64,000 nucleotides of DNA. It comes from Rostrohypoxylon terebratum (taxonomy: Eukaryota > Ascomycota > Sordariomycetes > Xylariales > Hypoxylaceae). The stretch lies in the NCBI GenBank assembly GCA_022497145.1, contig MU385949.1:45014-109013 (forward strand), in the 5' to 3' direction. Under the pieces are notes generated by a model, which made no database searches, was not told the origin of the DNA, and was given only the letters and a program-made list of their open reading frames with translations. Position 1 is the stretch's first letter, and every line of letters begins with the position of its first letter. This document shows, one piece after another, positions 9,890-22,146 of this stretch. The translations under genes were made by a program, and so were the position numbers.

Positions 9890-12566
9890 TCACTGAGTGA
9901 CTTCGTGTGATCTCTTCGCCAGGTCGACATGCCCAAGTCGCTTCGAATCCTCGCTATCATCGTCAGCGGGAACCGGGGTGTCGGGGGTGATCATGAGTTC
10001 TGGCGGTGATGTGCCATCTTCGTTCCTCTCTCTCGAGCTATGATTATCCCCGCGAGTTTCTAGCTTTGGGGGTCCTACACGGCTACCCCCTCCATTTTCG
10101 GTGAGAGTGTCTATGGCATGTTCTACATGTTCGCCGTGAGCTTCCTCTGCGTCAGCAGGTTTATTACCCGGACTTGCATCCTCGACCTCGGGCGACTGAT
10201 TCTCGCCGTCTATGGGGACGCCCACCATCTCTGCCAGACTCCTGAAATTGAACATGGGCTCCGAATTCGTATTGTCACCCTCTTCGCTACGTACAGCCAG
10301 ACTGAGACCGCTTGACCGCGGATCCTCAGGTTCGGCGCCTGAGTTCCTGCCGGTATAGCTGCCCGGCATGCTATCAAGGCCGCTGGAGCTGACAGAGCTG
10401 GCGTTGCTCATTTGGCGTAGATGCGAAGACCCCCGTATGGGCTGTGACGGCACGGGAATTGGTAGAGATGGTATGCTACTACCAGTCTTTTGGGTGTCTT
10501 GATTATCGCTACGGTCGATGGCTTTTCCCTTGTTACCCGACGTCGATGCCGAGGCTGAAGCCGCTACAGATGTGGGATCTGGAGGTTGATCGGAAGCTTG
10601 ACCGGCGATAGGACCACTGGCTGCGGTCGAACTGGCTTCCATGCGTAAGTTACTAGTAGCACTGTTGCCACGCCTTCGTCCGAGTCCTAAACTAAGGGAG
10701 CTTGCACTTGCACCGCTACCACCACTATACACATCACCCTTCTTTTTAGAAGCCTTTCGGTCTTCCTTCTCTTTCTTCTTAGCCTCTTTCCGAGCTTCTT
10801 TCTCGGCCTTCTTCCGTCGCTCTTCCTCGTCCGCCAAGCTCAACCTTATCGCTTCGGCCATCATTAGACTTTCGAGGTGTGCGGCATCTAACCGTTCGCG
10901 GCCCGGGCCGATTCTACTAGATGCGTTACGGGCGCCGGGATCAGGAGCAGAGGGAACATCGGCTCCGCCGTCATTTGGCTGTGGGTTGGAGGGGTGGCCG
11001 GGGCTCTCGTTACCCCGGTGCCCCCCGGCATTCCTACGGCTGAATCGGGATGACCGGCCAAATATCGTACGAGATTCCTGATTCCCCATCACGAAAGCTG
11101 CGTGGTGCAGGGCGTCGGCGGCCGCTGCTCTGCGGCGCTGCTGGGCACGAGCCGCAGCTAGCTTAGTAGACCAGTCGGGTCGAATGCGATCGGTGGTGAT
11201 AACTCCGGGCGCGTTAGCGGACACGCTCTGTGTTCGTCGGCGGTTCGCATTGGCGGAAGGCGTGGCTAAAGTCGGAGAAAGGGTCGAGCTGAGGGAGCTG
11301 GAAGAAGACATAGCCGTGCCCATAGCACCAACTGTAGACGGGTTGAACGCATACGTTATACCGCGGCGGAAAGGAGGAGGCTCATATGTCACGCCGAATT
11401 CTGTCTGAGTGCAATAAGGACATTTGGCAGGCTCCATAATGAGCTCTCCCTCGTGCTCCTCCGGATTGGCCGGGGTTTGGGCGCCTTCCTCTTCAGCGTG
11501 ATGCTCGGGAAGATGCGGATCGGGGCGCTTGATTTGCACGAAGCATTCGCTGCAGATGATTTGACAGCAACATCGTGTGCGGTTCAAGTATGGAGGGTAA
11601 TACATCAGGCAGAGCGGACACTCGATTCCCTCTTTATACAAGAAAACCTCTAGTGGTTGGCCATTGACGAACGGGTCATTAGGTAGGTTGATTTCGCGAG
11701 GAGCAATGATATCTGTATGCGGTCCACTGCGAGACAAGTTGAGGGCTGCGGCCAAAGATTTCTTGTGGGGTTTAAAGGGCGAGTTAGTTCTCGGCGCAAC
11801 AGGCGACGTGGGAGATGGTAAAGTTGAGCTAGGATTAGAAGCAGGGATGTCGGAAGAGACCGAGAGAGTTCTGGAACCCATTGGGACTGTGAGGTTGGGC
11901 GTCGAGGTAGCTGGAGACTCGACAGGCCTGGGCTGCGGAATAAGATTATCGGGGACCTCATCAGCAGGAGGAATCTCGAGACCACGGGCCGCAGCGATGA
12001 TTTGATGCTCTGCCCAGTTATCTTGAAAATCGTCCAAGCCACGCCAAAAAGGCGCTATCTTTCTTTCGATCTGTCGTTGCCGAGTGGTAGGGTTAGCTTG
12101 GCTGCGAGGAACACAGATGAGGCACACGAAGAGTAGACGTCCTTAGATGAGATCCGAGAACAAAGGGGCGTTTACTTGCCTGCAATTGGCGGACCACGGG
12201 CTTATTGAAATCCTCGGACGCCGTATATATGCCCATAGTAACGAGATAGCCACCATCAACGTGCTCTTCTTTCATGCTGCGTTCGCGCTCCTTGAGTCGT
12301 GCCACTCGTTCTCTCTCGAGTCTTCGCGCTTCCTTCTCTTGTTTCGTTTCTCGGTGCTCAAAGGGGGCATCCTGATGACGAGAGCTCGACGAATTGCCGA
12401 ATTGCAGCGATAAGCCTCCTAGTTCCGGTCGGCTAGCACGCCTCGATCGATCGGGTAAATCACCATGATACCCAGCACCAGCTGAACTTCCGCCGGGATC
12501 CATGTGAGAGCCATGACCTCCCATACGGGAGCCACCCCTCGCATCTTTCGTATGCGTGTTCCCCAT
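9890..12566 (-). CDS. SIP5: SIP5-like RING-type protein with a GC-AG intron
   Basis: Exon 1 is 12566-12180 (129 codons) and exon 2 is 12070-9890, giving 855 aa. The 109-nt intron has a GC donor (CAG|GCAAGT) and an AG acceptor with a GCTAAC branch site. Joining there restores VVRQLQ-IERKIAPFWRGLDDFQDNW, the conserved SIP5 core. The N-terminus MGNTHTK suggests myristoylation (Gly2). From about residue 278 a Cys-rich RING-like module is seen: CPLCLMYYPPYLNRTRCC, ICSECFVQIK, and after an acidic loop CPYC. The C-terminal half is low-complexity and Ser/Pro-rich, with a basic-acidic helix of the EEERRKKAEKEARKEAKKK type. Yeast Sip5 binds Snf1 kinase and the Reg1/Glc7 phosphatase and affects glucose signalling; the role here is inferred. 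The length is typical of filamentous fungal members. Confidence 0.88.
12071..12179 (-). other. Non-canonical GC-AG intron of SIP5
   Basis: On the minus strand the exon ends TTGCAG, followed by GCAAGTAAAC. The acceptor is ACGACAG|ATCGAA with GCTAACC upstream. No GT donor nearby keeps both frame and the conserved junction residues. Confidence 0.8.
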
Positions 12567-13098
12567 GTTTGGTGACTATTGAGAAAACCCGCAATGGATG
12601 TCGTGCCGATCGCGTCTGGTTAGACCGGTAACCTCTACAGGATGATACTATTTTTCTCTTATCCCCCACGTCTTCTCTTTCCTGGTTTTTCCTTTATGGA
12701 GGAGTCTTGGGAACGACGCCGCTAAAGTCGATCGAAAAGGATGTTGGTCATATACATGTACAATGTCGGATATTAGACCAAGGAAGGTCGAGGCCGAAGG
12801 ATGACGAGTTGGTCGATAAGAACCAATAGAACAAATGGCGAGAAGGTCGCAGAGGCTCCGTGCGTTGAAATCACCAATTTAAAAGAGTGCGACGTAATAG
12901 ACTCGACTGGCAGGTGAGCGGTATTTGTATCCTATCTCGCCGAATAGTCGTTAGAAAGCGGTTCTGTATAGACAACTTCGAAGAAGAGAAAGGGAATATA
13001 AACATGAGATTTGGAAGGAAATTCGGGGTAGAGGAAAAAGGCCAACGACAGGCTATACGGCATATATAACATATATAACATATACACACCAGATAGAC

Positions 13099-13134
13099 AC
13101 AGACAGACAGGACAGACAGACAGGACAGACAGAC
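13099..13134. repeat. (GACAGACAG)n microsatellite
   Basis: Three tandem ACAGACAGACAGG-like blocks are seen directly. Confidence 0.7.
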
Positions 13135-13413
13135 GTTAACCAAGTGGTGAGAAGTCGAAGAGGCAGGAACAGATAAATGCTGTTAGTGGTGGAAGAGGAG
13201 GTGGTGACGGCACTGGTAACACATGTTGTTGATATTTGTTGATGCTGTTGATGCTGTTGATGCTAGCGATGGTAGCGTTGATATTTGGTAACTCTGGTAA
13301 CATGAAGATGAAGCCGGAACCCGGGGGAATGGATGGCTAGATGTTGACCAGGTGGGTTGCGCAGTCTTGCTAACGCAGCAGTCGAAGTAGGCGAAGCAGG
13401 CGAAGGTGAGGGT

Positions 13414-13455
13414 GAAAGTTCAAGTTCAAGGTCAAGGTCAAGGCCAAGGTCAAGG
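13414..13455. repeat. AAGTTC/AAGGTCA hexamer tract
   Basis: A short array of six-base units (CAAGTT, CAAGGT, CAAGGC) with point variants. Confidence 0.6.
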
Positions 13456-14831
13456 CGTCGGGATGCGCGGTAGTGCGAAGGTGTAATGATGTAAAAGGGT
13501 AAGTAAGTACCTAACCTTGGAACTCTTGGAACCTGAAGAAAGTCGATAAGCAGATACTACCTAGTAGGTAGGTTAAGTTAGGCTAGGTACCTACTAAGGT
13601 TACTCAGGTAGGTAGGACCTAGGTACCTACTAGGTAAGTCTTAAGACTTAAGTTAAGTTAGGTGTAATTACCCTAGTACTTAGTACTTACTAGTACGGTA
13701 GTAGTAAATACATAGTTGTGTATTGTACCTAAACCAAGATGTACGACGTAAAGATGCAAAGAGAAATGTGAGATAAAAAGAAAGGCAAGCACTTCTTACC
13801 TTTTACCTCAGGGCTCTTTTACACCGAAATATCTAGATTCTTAGTACATACTACCTAGAGAGTAAGCATGACATTAATACTAGGTGCTCTAGGTTTCAGA
13901 AGCTCTAGCAACTTTATCACCTGGTAGTGTATGGGTTGATAGGAATCGATAAGAATTGTCAGGGACGACTGAATGCGTTAATAATAATGGTGGATGTATA
14001 AAGTAGTGTGCGTATCCAGGCATCATAAATGCGCACACAGAATTTTCATTATAATGTTATTCTTATCCTGAATTCCACTAAGCACTTTCCAAGTATATTA
14101 GTTTCATTCTATTACCAAATATATAATACATAATTTCGATGTAGTCTTAGTTTAAATTCTAGATTATTAAGGGCTATATATACCTATGTATCGCATGTAC
14201 TTAAATATGTTTAACTCTATTAATGTAAGTACTTATGTCGTAGGTAAGTGTTAATTCAGCTTTAAGCCTTGCTTAATGCTTAAATCTGCCTTGCTTCGAG
14301 TTAACTTAAACCCGACGTTTATTTCGTGCGTAGGTACAAAACGAAAAAAAGGACTTAGGGCGAGAAAAAGAAAGAAGCTTCAAAACATTCCTAGATCAGT
14401 ATATTAATATGTGAAAACACTGTACTAACCCGCTGTTTCCTAAAATATAAATTGGTGATTTGTCGCTACATTTAAGGTTCACACACAACAAGAACAAAAC
14501 CTTGTGCTTTAATAGGGACTGTGTGCCAATTGATAATAGATGTAGGTGTACTAGGTAGGACCTACACTTGCTGATATTCACTGTTCAGGGCGGATGGCGG
14601 GGTATTTATCAGTCTATCTAGGATTCTAGGTATTGTACCTACATAGGACCTAGGCATTGCCCCGCAACTGCCCGCATTACATACCTAGATCCTAGGACCT
14701 AGGTCCTTATGTAGGTGCCTGAGATGAAAAGTAAAAAATTTAGAAAATTTCAATCTCAACCTGAACCAAAATCTCAAACCCATTCCAATCTTATTAGGTC
14801 CTTTTTGTTTTATTTTATAATAAAACGCATA

Positions 14832-16031
14832 ATGGCTGCGAATAGCACGAACGGGAACTCCCTAGAGTCTTTAAGAATTTTAGTCAAATCCGTGACACAA
14901 CTCATCTCTCAACTTGAAACGTTTCTCGATTCCAATGCCGTCGACGTCAACGCCAATGTTCGCAATGCTTCCGAAAACTCTGACCCGTCGTCACCACCAT
15001 CGTCGCAATCCTCGACCACGACAGACTCAGTAGACCCTCTCGCCCTCGCCCATGACTCTGCCGCTCTGATAAAAGCTCACATTACAAAGCTGTCTTTGCT
15101 AATCATTAATGAACCCTTCACCCCTTCGGCTATAACCAAGGTCCTCCGTGAGCTAGTCGCCGGCCCTATCCCGTCTCTTGCTTCTGCCGTACAAGTTTGC
15201 GACCCCCAGAAATATACCACAGTGGCTCGTCAAAACCTTTCTTGGAGATGTCACAGAGTGCTGAGGGAGCTCAAGAGCTTCCTCGGTATTATCCCTCTTG
15301 ACGGCAAAGTCCTCCCTAACGAGCAAAGGAACAGTTCGAATGGAGGCAAGGGTAGTATGGCCGCTACCGGCGTGCTCTGGGCTGCTTGCGACGACGTAAT
15401 TCTCCTCAAGAAGCTGGGCATTGCGGGACTACTCGTTAAGAAGGTCGAAGAGTATAGGGATACCTTGAAGGATATCCTGGAAGAGTTGAAGGAGTATAGC
15501 GAGGAAGTCGGAGAGGAAGACGACGACGACGACGACGGCGACGGCGAAGTTGACGAGACCGGGAACGATATCACCGACATCACAGATCAGGTCCAAAATA
15601 CACATCTTTCGACGCAACAAATACTAGATGACCTTATGAATCCCCGTCACATACCCAGAAATGATCCAGACAAGATTAGAGAACGCCTAGAGTCTTGTAT
15701 GAAACGGCTTCGACTCACAACCCTCCTTTATACAGCCATCATCAAGAGGCGGCTTAAAACCCTGCCGCCCTTCCCTAATGCCACACAGGTGCCGGTCACG
15801 CAGCGCCTAGACGAGGTGTTTCCTTTACTAAAAACCCTTCCCCACCGATTCAACGAAGTGGCCTGCGCATTCTATGAGTTAGACCGTGACTCCATCGACC
15901 TCGCCATGGACTCCTGTTTCTTTGACGCTTTTGCGGCGTCGGAGATGCTCATGAAGCCTTGGGAGGGCGACAGGGACGAATTCACCGACTGGGCAGAGAA
16001 ATTCCAGGTCGGCATAAAAAAACCAGATTAG
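14832..16031 (+). CDS. GCIP / cyclin-D1-binding protein 1-like protein
   Basis: Single-exon 399-aa protein. The frame is open from 14715, but the Met at 14832 (MAANSTNGN) gives a normal fungal start, while the upstream extension is a basic, AT-rich leader. Features in order: N-terminal helix SLESLRILVKSVTQLISQLETFL, a Ser/Thr-rich linker, a helical region with ALAHDSAALIKAHITKLSLLI, then GVLWAACDDVILLKKLG, a highly acidic patch (EEVGEEDDDDDDGDGEVDE, about residues 220-240), and a C-terminal helical region rich in Leu. This pattern fits the Grap2/cyclin-D-interacting family (CCNDBP1/GCIP). Animal members are nuclear HLH-type cell-cycle regulators; the fungal function is not established. Confidence 0.72.
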   Translation: MAANSTNGNSLESLRILVKSVTQLISQLETFLDSNAVDVNANVRNASENSDPSSPPSSQSSTTTDSVDPLALAHDSAALIKAHITKLSLLIINEPFTPSAITKVLRELVAGPIPSLASAVQVCDPQKYTTVARQNLSWRCHRVLRELKSFLGIIPLDGKVLPNEQRNSSNGGKGSMAATGVLWAACDDVILLKKLGIAGLLVKKVEEYRDTLKDILEELKEYSEEVGEEDDDDDDGDGEVDETGNDITDITDQVQNTHLSTQQILDDLMNPRHIPRNDPDKIRERLESCMKRLRLTTLLYTAIIKRRLKTLPPFPNATQVPVTQRLDEVFPLLKTLPHRFNEVACAFYELDRDSIDLAMDSCFFDAFAASEMLMKPWEGDRDEFTDWAEKFQVGIKKPD

Positions 16032-16212
16032 GGATGCCATACGAACGGGGTCAATTCTTGTTTTCAAGAAGCAGAGATATATACATGTTGGTCGCTAAGG
16101 CTAAATGAAAGAGATGAGGGTGGGATGAAATGCCTTTTCCTGAGCCGGGAGATGATGATACTGAGAATCCAGAGCTAATTTCCAACAACCCCATTTCGAA
16201 TGCGACATCTTA

Positions 16213-17917
16213 TCACACCTGAACCGCAACCGCGTTGAAGTTAACCTATTCGTTTGTCAGCCTTTTTTCTGTCGAAATGCCGTGTCGTCAATTAGGGGAC
16301 TTACGTGGCCTGAAGATGGACATCCAGTTGAGATCGCGGGACCCGTCGCCGACTTTCCATTAACTGTGATGGTAACGGCACCGGACTTCCCGGTGAAGTC
16401 TACTTGGTAGAATGATGCCTTTCCGACCGAGCTAGAAGCGCTTACAGTCTGAGTTGACCCGCCGATAGCGACGGTGATGTCCTGAGGGGAGTTGGATAGC
16501 GCAATGATCGAGATCACATCTTTCGTACCACTCGCAGCCGAAGCGCTTCCGCCTTGCCCCCAAACAGTGCCTAGGATCAACGTTTAGATAAAGAGAATTA
16601 AAGATAGTCTGGTATAACTGCTACTCACCACCGTTGCTGCACACCGATGCCGGCGTAGTTCTGTACCATGCCACAGCACCCTCTGAGGGCAGTTCTACGT
16701 TTGCGTTGCCAGCCTTATACGCGCTGATGAAATAAGGTAGCACGAAGCGAAAAGCTGTGTGGTCAAATCCATCGACGTACCCCTCAGCACCGCTCACGAT
16801 CTGTGCGGCAACCGGGGCGTTGATGTAGCTAGACTCGCCGTAGTCGTTCCCTGCTCGCGTTAGTCTTGGGCTCAAGCAGAGTAGGTGGCCCATCAGCATG
16901 CGGACTAAGCTTACAGGTGATGATCTCGATGTATTCAGGCTGGATATCCAAGACTTGCTTCCAGCGATCGTACCACAGCGAATCGCTGGAAGAGTACCAG
17001 TTCTTGTTGTACTGGGGGAGATCTGCATCTCACGATTAGCTTGTGATCATTCCCCGATGACTTGAAGCCCAGATGGAATGTCTCATACCGGTATAGAAGT
17101 AAGGGCTGACGCCCATCATGTACGGCTTTCCCTGGAGGGATGACTTGTACGCCTGGTCGTTTCCTGTCGTCATCGTATATTGGTTTGCATCTGGCCACGC
17201 GCCCCAGTTGACTATATCGTGTTAGTTGAGCGGTGAGCGAAGCTGGTAGATGACGGGAGATACTTACAAGCGCCGTCGATCTGGCCAAGTTTAGCACCAA
17301 CCCCTTGGGCTCCCAATGAGGACCAGTCAGGAACCACTGTGGCGTTTGAATTAGTATTTGGCTGTCGAAAGTCGACGCAACACAGAGTCGAGAGGATCGG
17401 CAAGATGGATCCGACAACAGCATCACTACTACGAGTGATTTCGGGTAGAGTACTTACAGAAAATGTCACCGGTAGAAGAGCGCACCGAGCTCCAGTTGTC
17501 AGCCCAGGTTGGCCCCTCGAAAGTCGAGACGAACGGTTTCCCATTAACCTTGAGCTGGCTGCTTGCGCTCTTGTATTGGTTGATGAGTGAAATAACTTGG
17601 TCGACGGTCCAGGAGCTAGCGGCCATGTCGAAGGATAGGAATAGGTTGAAGCTGTTAGAAGAAGCCGTGTCGTAAGCTAGTTGTAGCTGCTCGGCATTCC
17701 ATGAGTCTTGTGATCCGACATTCAAGGCGAAGCCGTCGATACCGGCTGACTTGGCGTCCGTGATATCTTTCTGCCACTGGTCTTTGGACTGTCCGCTGGT
17801 CAGACCTACCATGTAGTGTGCGAAGACCTGGCGGCCGCTACCCTGTCGAGGCATGGCAACGCCAGCCGCAGTGGAACCGACGAGCAGCGCGACCGCCGCC
17901 GCGATGTTCAGACGCAT
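16213..17917 (-). CDS. Secreted alpha-1,3-glucanase (mutanase), GH71
   Basis: Seven exons, all phase-compatible: 17917-17458, 17336-17268, 17211-17089, 17022-16915, 16850-16629, 16570-16305 and 16245-16213, giving 426 aa. The signal peptide is MRLNIAAAVALLVGSTAAG. GH71 hallmarks follow: VFAHYMVGLTSGQSKDQWQKDI, GIDGFALNVG, FLSFDMA, KPFVSTFEGP, VPDWSSLG, INGAFNWGAWPD-type segment, PYMMGVSPYFYT, DRWKQVLDIQPEYIEIITW and NDYGESSYI. The family hydrolyses alpha-1,3-glucan of fungal cell walls or dextran-type polymers, acting outside the cell. A C-terminal beta-rich segment (about residues 345-420) follows, but no CBM24 is seen. The tiny last exon ending VNFNAVAVQV was inferred from a GTAAGT donor and AATAG acceptor. 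Confidence 0.9.
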
Positions 17918-20399
17918 CTTGACACGAGTCGATTACTTGGGTTGCTAGTTCGTATTTAAGTCGAGAAATGGTGAGGCCGTTGTTGAAAGCGATCGACTAC
18001 TAGGTATGGCTAAGTGGACGGATAGTAACCGAAATATATATGTGTATGTGTGTATGCGCGTACGATGGCTTTCGATATTGCAGATCCTATATTTAAATTT
18101 GAGCTTACATCCTACTCGCGCCCTGGTAGGGGGCGGGCTATGCCTAAATGGCTGCAGAGTTACATGGGGAAGGTCAAGGGCGTGAGTCGAGGGTGGCGGC
18201 CGTAGGCCGGCAATATCGATGAGACCTTCATCTTCATCATATTGATCACCATTCCCGTGTTCACTAGAGATGGGTATCTAAGTTGAACAGAAGGAGGCTG
18301 TCGTCAGGTTACAGAGGCAGTCTATACAAGTCGAAGAGCATCCGTGAGAGATGAGTAAGATGGAAACGTGGGGGCTCTCTCATATGAGATTGTACTTACT
18401 CACAGATACCGAGAAAGTCCTAGCTATAAAAATAATAATGATAGTCTTACCACAATATTCACGTATTTATTGCTTATTACTATGTATGTTCCGGGACGAT
18501 GAATCAGCTAGAGGATCGATCAGCCAACCGAAAGGGGCAAGGTCGATTTTTCGAGAAGCATGCTACGATGTTCGGGCAACGCGTGACGACGCAGGTTCGG
18601 TTCCGTGTTCTGCACTTTTCAAGGTTACTAGGCAGCTAGGCTGCTAGGTTGTATCTACATAGGGTAGAAATTCCAACGCAGTGACCAGTCAGCCAGTAGG
18701 CGTTTCAAGAACCACCGACACCTAGCCTTCAAGCTCAGGAGTCAGCATGATGTGAGATGTAGCCAAGGGGTAAAACTGCCTACCTAGCTAGGAAGGTATG
18801 GCGCCGTAGAATATTGGGTGACCTCATAGGGTATGCTGCAGGTAGGCCGTAGGTTCGAACGAGTTATGCTCTTCTCATTAAGTAGGTAATTTTTATTGTT
18901 TATTAAATCTTGAGCAAATGACTAGCGGATGCCTTGGTCCTTGGTCTTTTTCTAAACTGCTTGGTCAGCCAAGTGGAAATATCTTGATAATCCTCAGCTG
19001 CTCCGCCGCTTGGGTGCAGTCCAAATTAAATGTACTACAATGAATGTAGGTATGAACTATGAACTACATACATAGTAGTATGACTATGGACTGCTCTGCT
19101 ACTATGAACTACTTAGAAAGTTTGAGATCTCGCGGATGGACCCGGAAATTCAGAGTGGTCGATATAAATATCATCCAATCATCGCTATCCGATCTTCAAT
19201 CCATGGCTGAAACGGCTGGACGGTGTGCACCTTATATACGTGAAGTGCATATAGACACCTATTAATATTTATTGCCTAGGCTGCTAGGTACCTACCCAGG
19301 ACCCAGGTATGTATTGTACTAGCGGTATATTGTAGGGCTGGCTAGTCCACGCCGGCCTGCCTATTTGGGCGGTCAGCTTTCCAGGTTCTTCATGGCAAAG
19401 TTCATGCTATCCATGGATGTATTAGTAATAATACTAATAGTAGTACTACAGAGATCTCCCTCATTGCCCCTTTTTATTCTTTTTTATTTAGGTAATTTCT
19501 AGACTATTAAGGCCCACTCTTTTCTTGTTTTGATTTTGTGATCTGCAAAAGGTACTTTATAGGTAGGCTTGTACATTTTTTTTTTTCTTTTTTCTTTTTT
19601 CTTTTCTCCTTCTTTTTTCTCTGTCAGGTTTTCTTAGAAAGAGGAGCGGCGAAACCGTCTTGTGAGAGAATAACTTCTCACTTAAGTACTTGGCAGCATA
19701 AGTATATATATTATAAGTATACATGCATTCGCGGTACTACTCAGCATAATTGTGACCTTCCTAAGAGGTGCTTCTGGAGTTGTTGTCGATTCACTTGCTT
19801 CCTTTTACTCGTTGCTCGTTTTAATAATTCCGTCAATCATGTCCTCTGCCGTGTACGGTGGTTAGTTTCCTAGTATGAATATCGCGCTGTTATGCGTAGG
19901 TGCCTGTCTCGATTTGTCTATACAGCCGGCACCACGGCAATACCAAGAACGCCTCGACTTTTTCATCGTGATTATATACCCTGTGTCCTTACCCCACAAC
20001 TTCCTGCCTACTAGTAATTGTGTAGGACCTAGGTCCTAGGTCCTAGGTACCCAGCTAAATCCCGCCAATCGCCAAATGGTTACAGTTAATAAAGCGTATA
20101 GTTGAGAGGCAGTTTCTCGGTCTTGTGCTGGACCGAGATGGTCTAAGGCGAGTTTGCCCTTTTCGTGACTATCTCAGAGACATAGTACTTGTTGTATGTG
20201 TGGGTATGTATGTATGTATGTATAATATATATATATGTTTCCAAATAGGCACCTATGTAGGTAGGTATTATGTGTTGGTGATAGCTCAAAACATCAATCC
20301 CGTACCTAGGACCTAGGACCTAGGTTGATGATCTCCCATATCTGCATTAGAGCCTCTTTGCTTCTACTAGGTTTCGGTGCATAACCTTAGGCTGACACC
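17918..20399. other. Divergent spacer between GH71 and PL4 genes
   Basis: About 2.5 kb with CCTAGG palindromes (20023-20051, 20302-20325), a T-rich pyrimidine tract (19577-19620) and TGTATG repeats (20200-20225). Apart from a possible F-box-like relic at 19059-19265, I see no gene. Confidence 0.5.
19059..19265 (+). pseudogene. Possible fragment of a fungal F-box-type protein
   Basis: A 68-codon open frame includes RKFRVVDINIIQSSLSDLQ and PYIREVHIDTY. This resembles the pattern seen just after the F-box in many fungal F-box proteins (a FRVV... segment, then a leucine-spaced helix, then YVRxLxID). No F-box, splice sites or continuation are visible around it. It could be chance; the resemblance is from memory only. 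Confidence 0.2.
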
Positions 20400-22146
20400 A
20401 TGCTTCTACGTTTCATCATCTTTTCTGTGTTGTCATTTGCTTCCTCAGTTTTTGCCGCATTTGGCTTCACCAAATCGGGCAGTAATTATATTATCGATGC
20501 TGGTTCTAGCAACGCCTTAGTCTTTACCGTCAACGGAGGTAGCTGCGATATTACCTCGATCAAATATCGTGGCATCGAGCTTCAAGATTCTTCCGGCAGC
20601 ACCCAATTGTCGTCCGGTCTTGGTTCGGCAACTGTCAAGGTCGAATCGGTTACAGCCAGTATGTTATTTTTGTGGAAGATTGTCAGATGATGATTCGCCG
20701 TTAGAAGCCTTCTTACTCTCTACCTAGGTTCCGTCAACTATGTCAAGGTGACTTGTACAACCTCGACCCTAACTCACTACATGGTGGTCAAGGAGGGGGA
20801 AAGTAATATCTATCTTGCTACCTACATTAAAGAGGAGCCTTCGGTCGGAGAACTGCGGTTCATAGCCCGGCTCAAGTCATCCGTGCTGCCTGAAGAGTAT
20901 CCCTATGGCAAGGTTTCGACCACATCCGGCAGCTCGGCTACCGTAGAGGGCTCCGACGTCTTTGTCGTCGACGGAGAGACCCGGTCCAAATTCTACTCGA
21001 GCACTCGGTTCATCGACAAAGATGCGCAGTGCGTATATGGTGGTTCTGATGTGATTCACGTATGCGTCCTGGCGCCGCACCCCGAATCGTCATCAGGTGG
21101 TCCATTCTTTCGCGATATCGAGAGCAACAATGCTGGCTCCGCCACCAATCTCTACTGGTACATGAACAGTGGCCACGTCCAAACTGAGGCTTTCCGGACC
21201 AACGTCCTTCACGGACCATACATCTTGACCTTCTCACGATCTGGTGTCCCCAAGCTTCGCGAAGCCGACACGTCCTTCTTCTCGGGGTTGAGCATCACCG
21301 GCTACGTAGCAGAGTCTGGACGTGGCTATGTCTCCGGTACCGCCTCCGGGATTTCAAGCAGCTTCCAAATCGTCGTTCATTGGTATAACACGCAGGCACA
21401 ATACTGGACCATCGCATCATCTAAGGGCGCTTTCACCTCACCCGCCATGAAGCCCGGCACTTATACAATGGTCTTGTACCAGGGCGAGTATAAGGTTGCT
21501 ACTGCGACTGGTGTTTCCGTCAGTGCTGGTAAGACAACCTCCAAGAACATCGCCAGCACTGAGACTTCGCGAAATTCGCTGTGGAAGATTGGAGAGTACG
21601 ATGGTCAGCCCACCGGGTTCCTTAATGCAGACAAGTTCCTCCGAATGCACCCTTCTGATTCTCGCATGGCCGCATGGACTCCTGCCACTTACACCGTCGG
21701 TTCCTCGTCCATAGCCCAGTTTCCGATGGCTTTGTTTCAAACTGTGAATAACCCTGTGACTATCAAGTTTACTCTAGCTTCTGCACCCGGTGCCGCTACT
21801 CTTCGAATTGCGACCACTTTGTCATTCAGCGGAGCCCGTCCACAAGCCAAGGTTAATTCTTGGACCGCATCAGCCCCGTCCGCGCCTACGAAGATCGATA
21901 GCCGTGGAGTGACTCGTGGGGCATACCGTGGCTACGGCGAAGTCTACGATGTCAGCATTCCATCCGGGACTCTCGTGGCAGGGGCGAATACCATCACCAT
22001 CACTTCTATATCAGGAAGCAGCGGAACTACGTTTTTGAACCCCAATTTCGTAAGTACTACTTACCGATGCTCCTGCCTTACAAAAGGCGCGTTGAAATTA
22101 ATGAAAACGGCCACAGATCTTCGATGCCGTTGAGCTCTTTACGTGA
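20400..22146 (+). CDS. Secreted rhamnogalacturonan lyase, PL4
   Basis: Three exons, 20400-20658, 20728-22049 and 22117-22146, give 536 aa. Donors are GTATGT and GTAAGT, acceptors CCTAG and CACAG. The signal peptide is MLLRFIIFSVLSFASSVFA. The first domain begins AFGFTKSGSNYIIDAGSSNALVF and carries SCDITSIKYRGIELQD, HYMVVKEGESNIYLATY, then GDxxxFRDI-like GGPFFRDIE and NLYWYMNSGHVQTEAFRTNVLHGPY, all typical of rhamnogalacturonate lyase A. A fibronectin-III-like domain (ITGYVAESGRGYVSG) and a C-terminal jelly-roll domain (SLWKIGEYDGQPTGFLN to FLNPNF-IFDAVELF) follow. The enzyme cleaves the rhamnogalacturonan I backbone of pectin by beta-elimination, outside the cell. The length matches the family. 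Confidence 0.92.

Larger units (their letters stand above)
12567..14831. other. Divergent intergenic region, repeat-rich
   Basis: Sits between SIP5 and the GCIP-like gene. It contains GACAGACAGG repeats (13099-13134), a TGTTGATGC tract (13235-13264), an AAGGTCA/AAGGCCA tract (13414-13455), a dense block of TACCTAGTAGG/CTTAAGACTTAAG palindromes (13550-13700) and another at 14685-14716. The frame at 12871-13143 reads through the repeats. I see no gene. Confidence 0.5.

Noticed and set aside
10641..11081. 146-codon plus-strand frame inside SIP5
   Set aside because: It mirrors the Ser/Arg-rich low-complexity part of SIP5 on the other strand.
18590..18612. B-box-like GGTTCGGTTCC
   Set aside because: No T-stem pairs around it and no A box at a proper distance; not a tRNA.
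18758..18875. tRNA-like TAGCCAAGGGGTAAA and GGTTCGAAC boxes
   Set aside because: The boxes are about 90 nt apart, but the acceptor, D and T stems do not pair.
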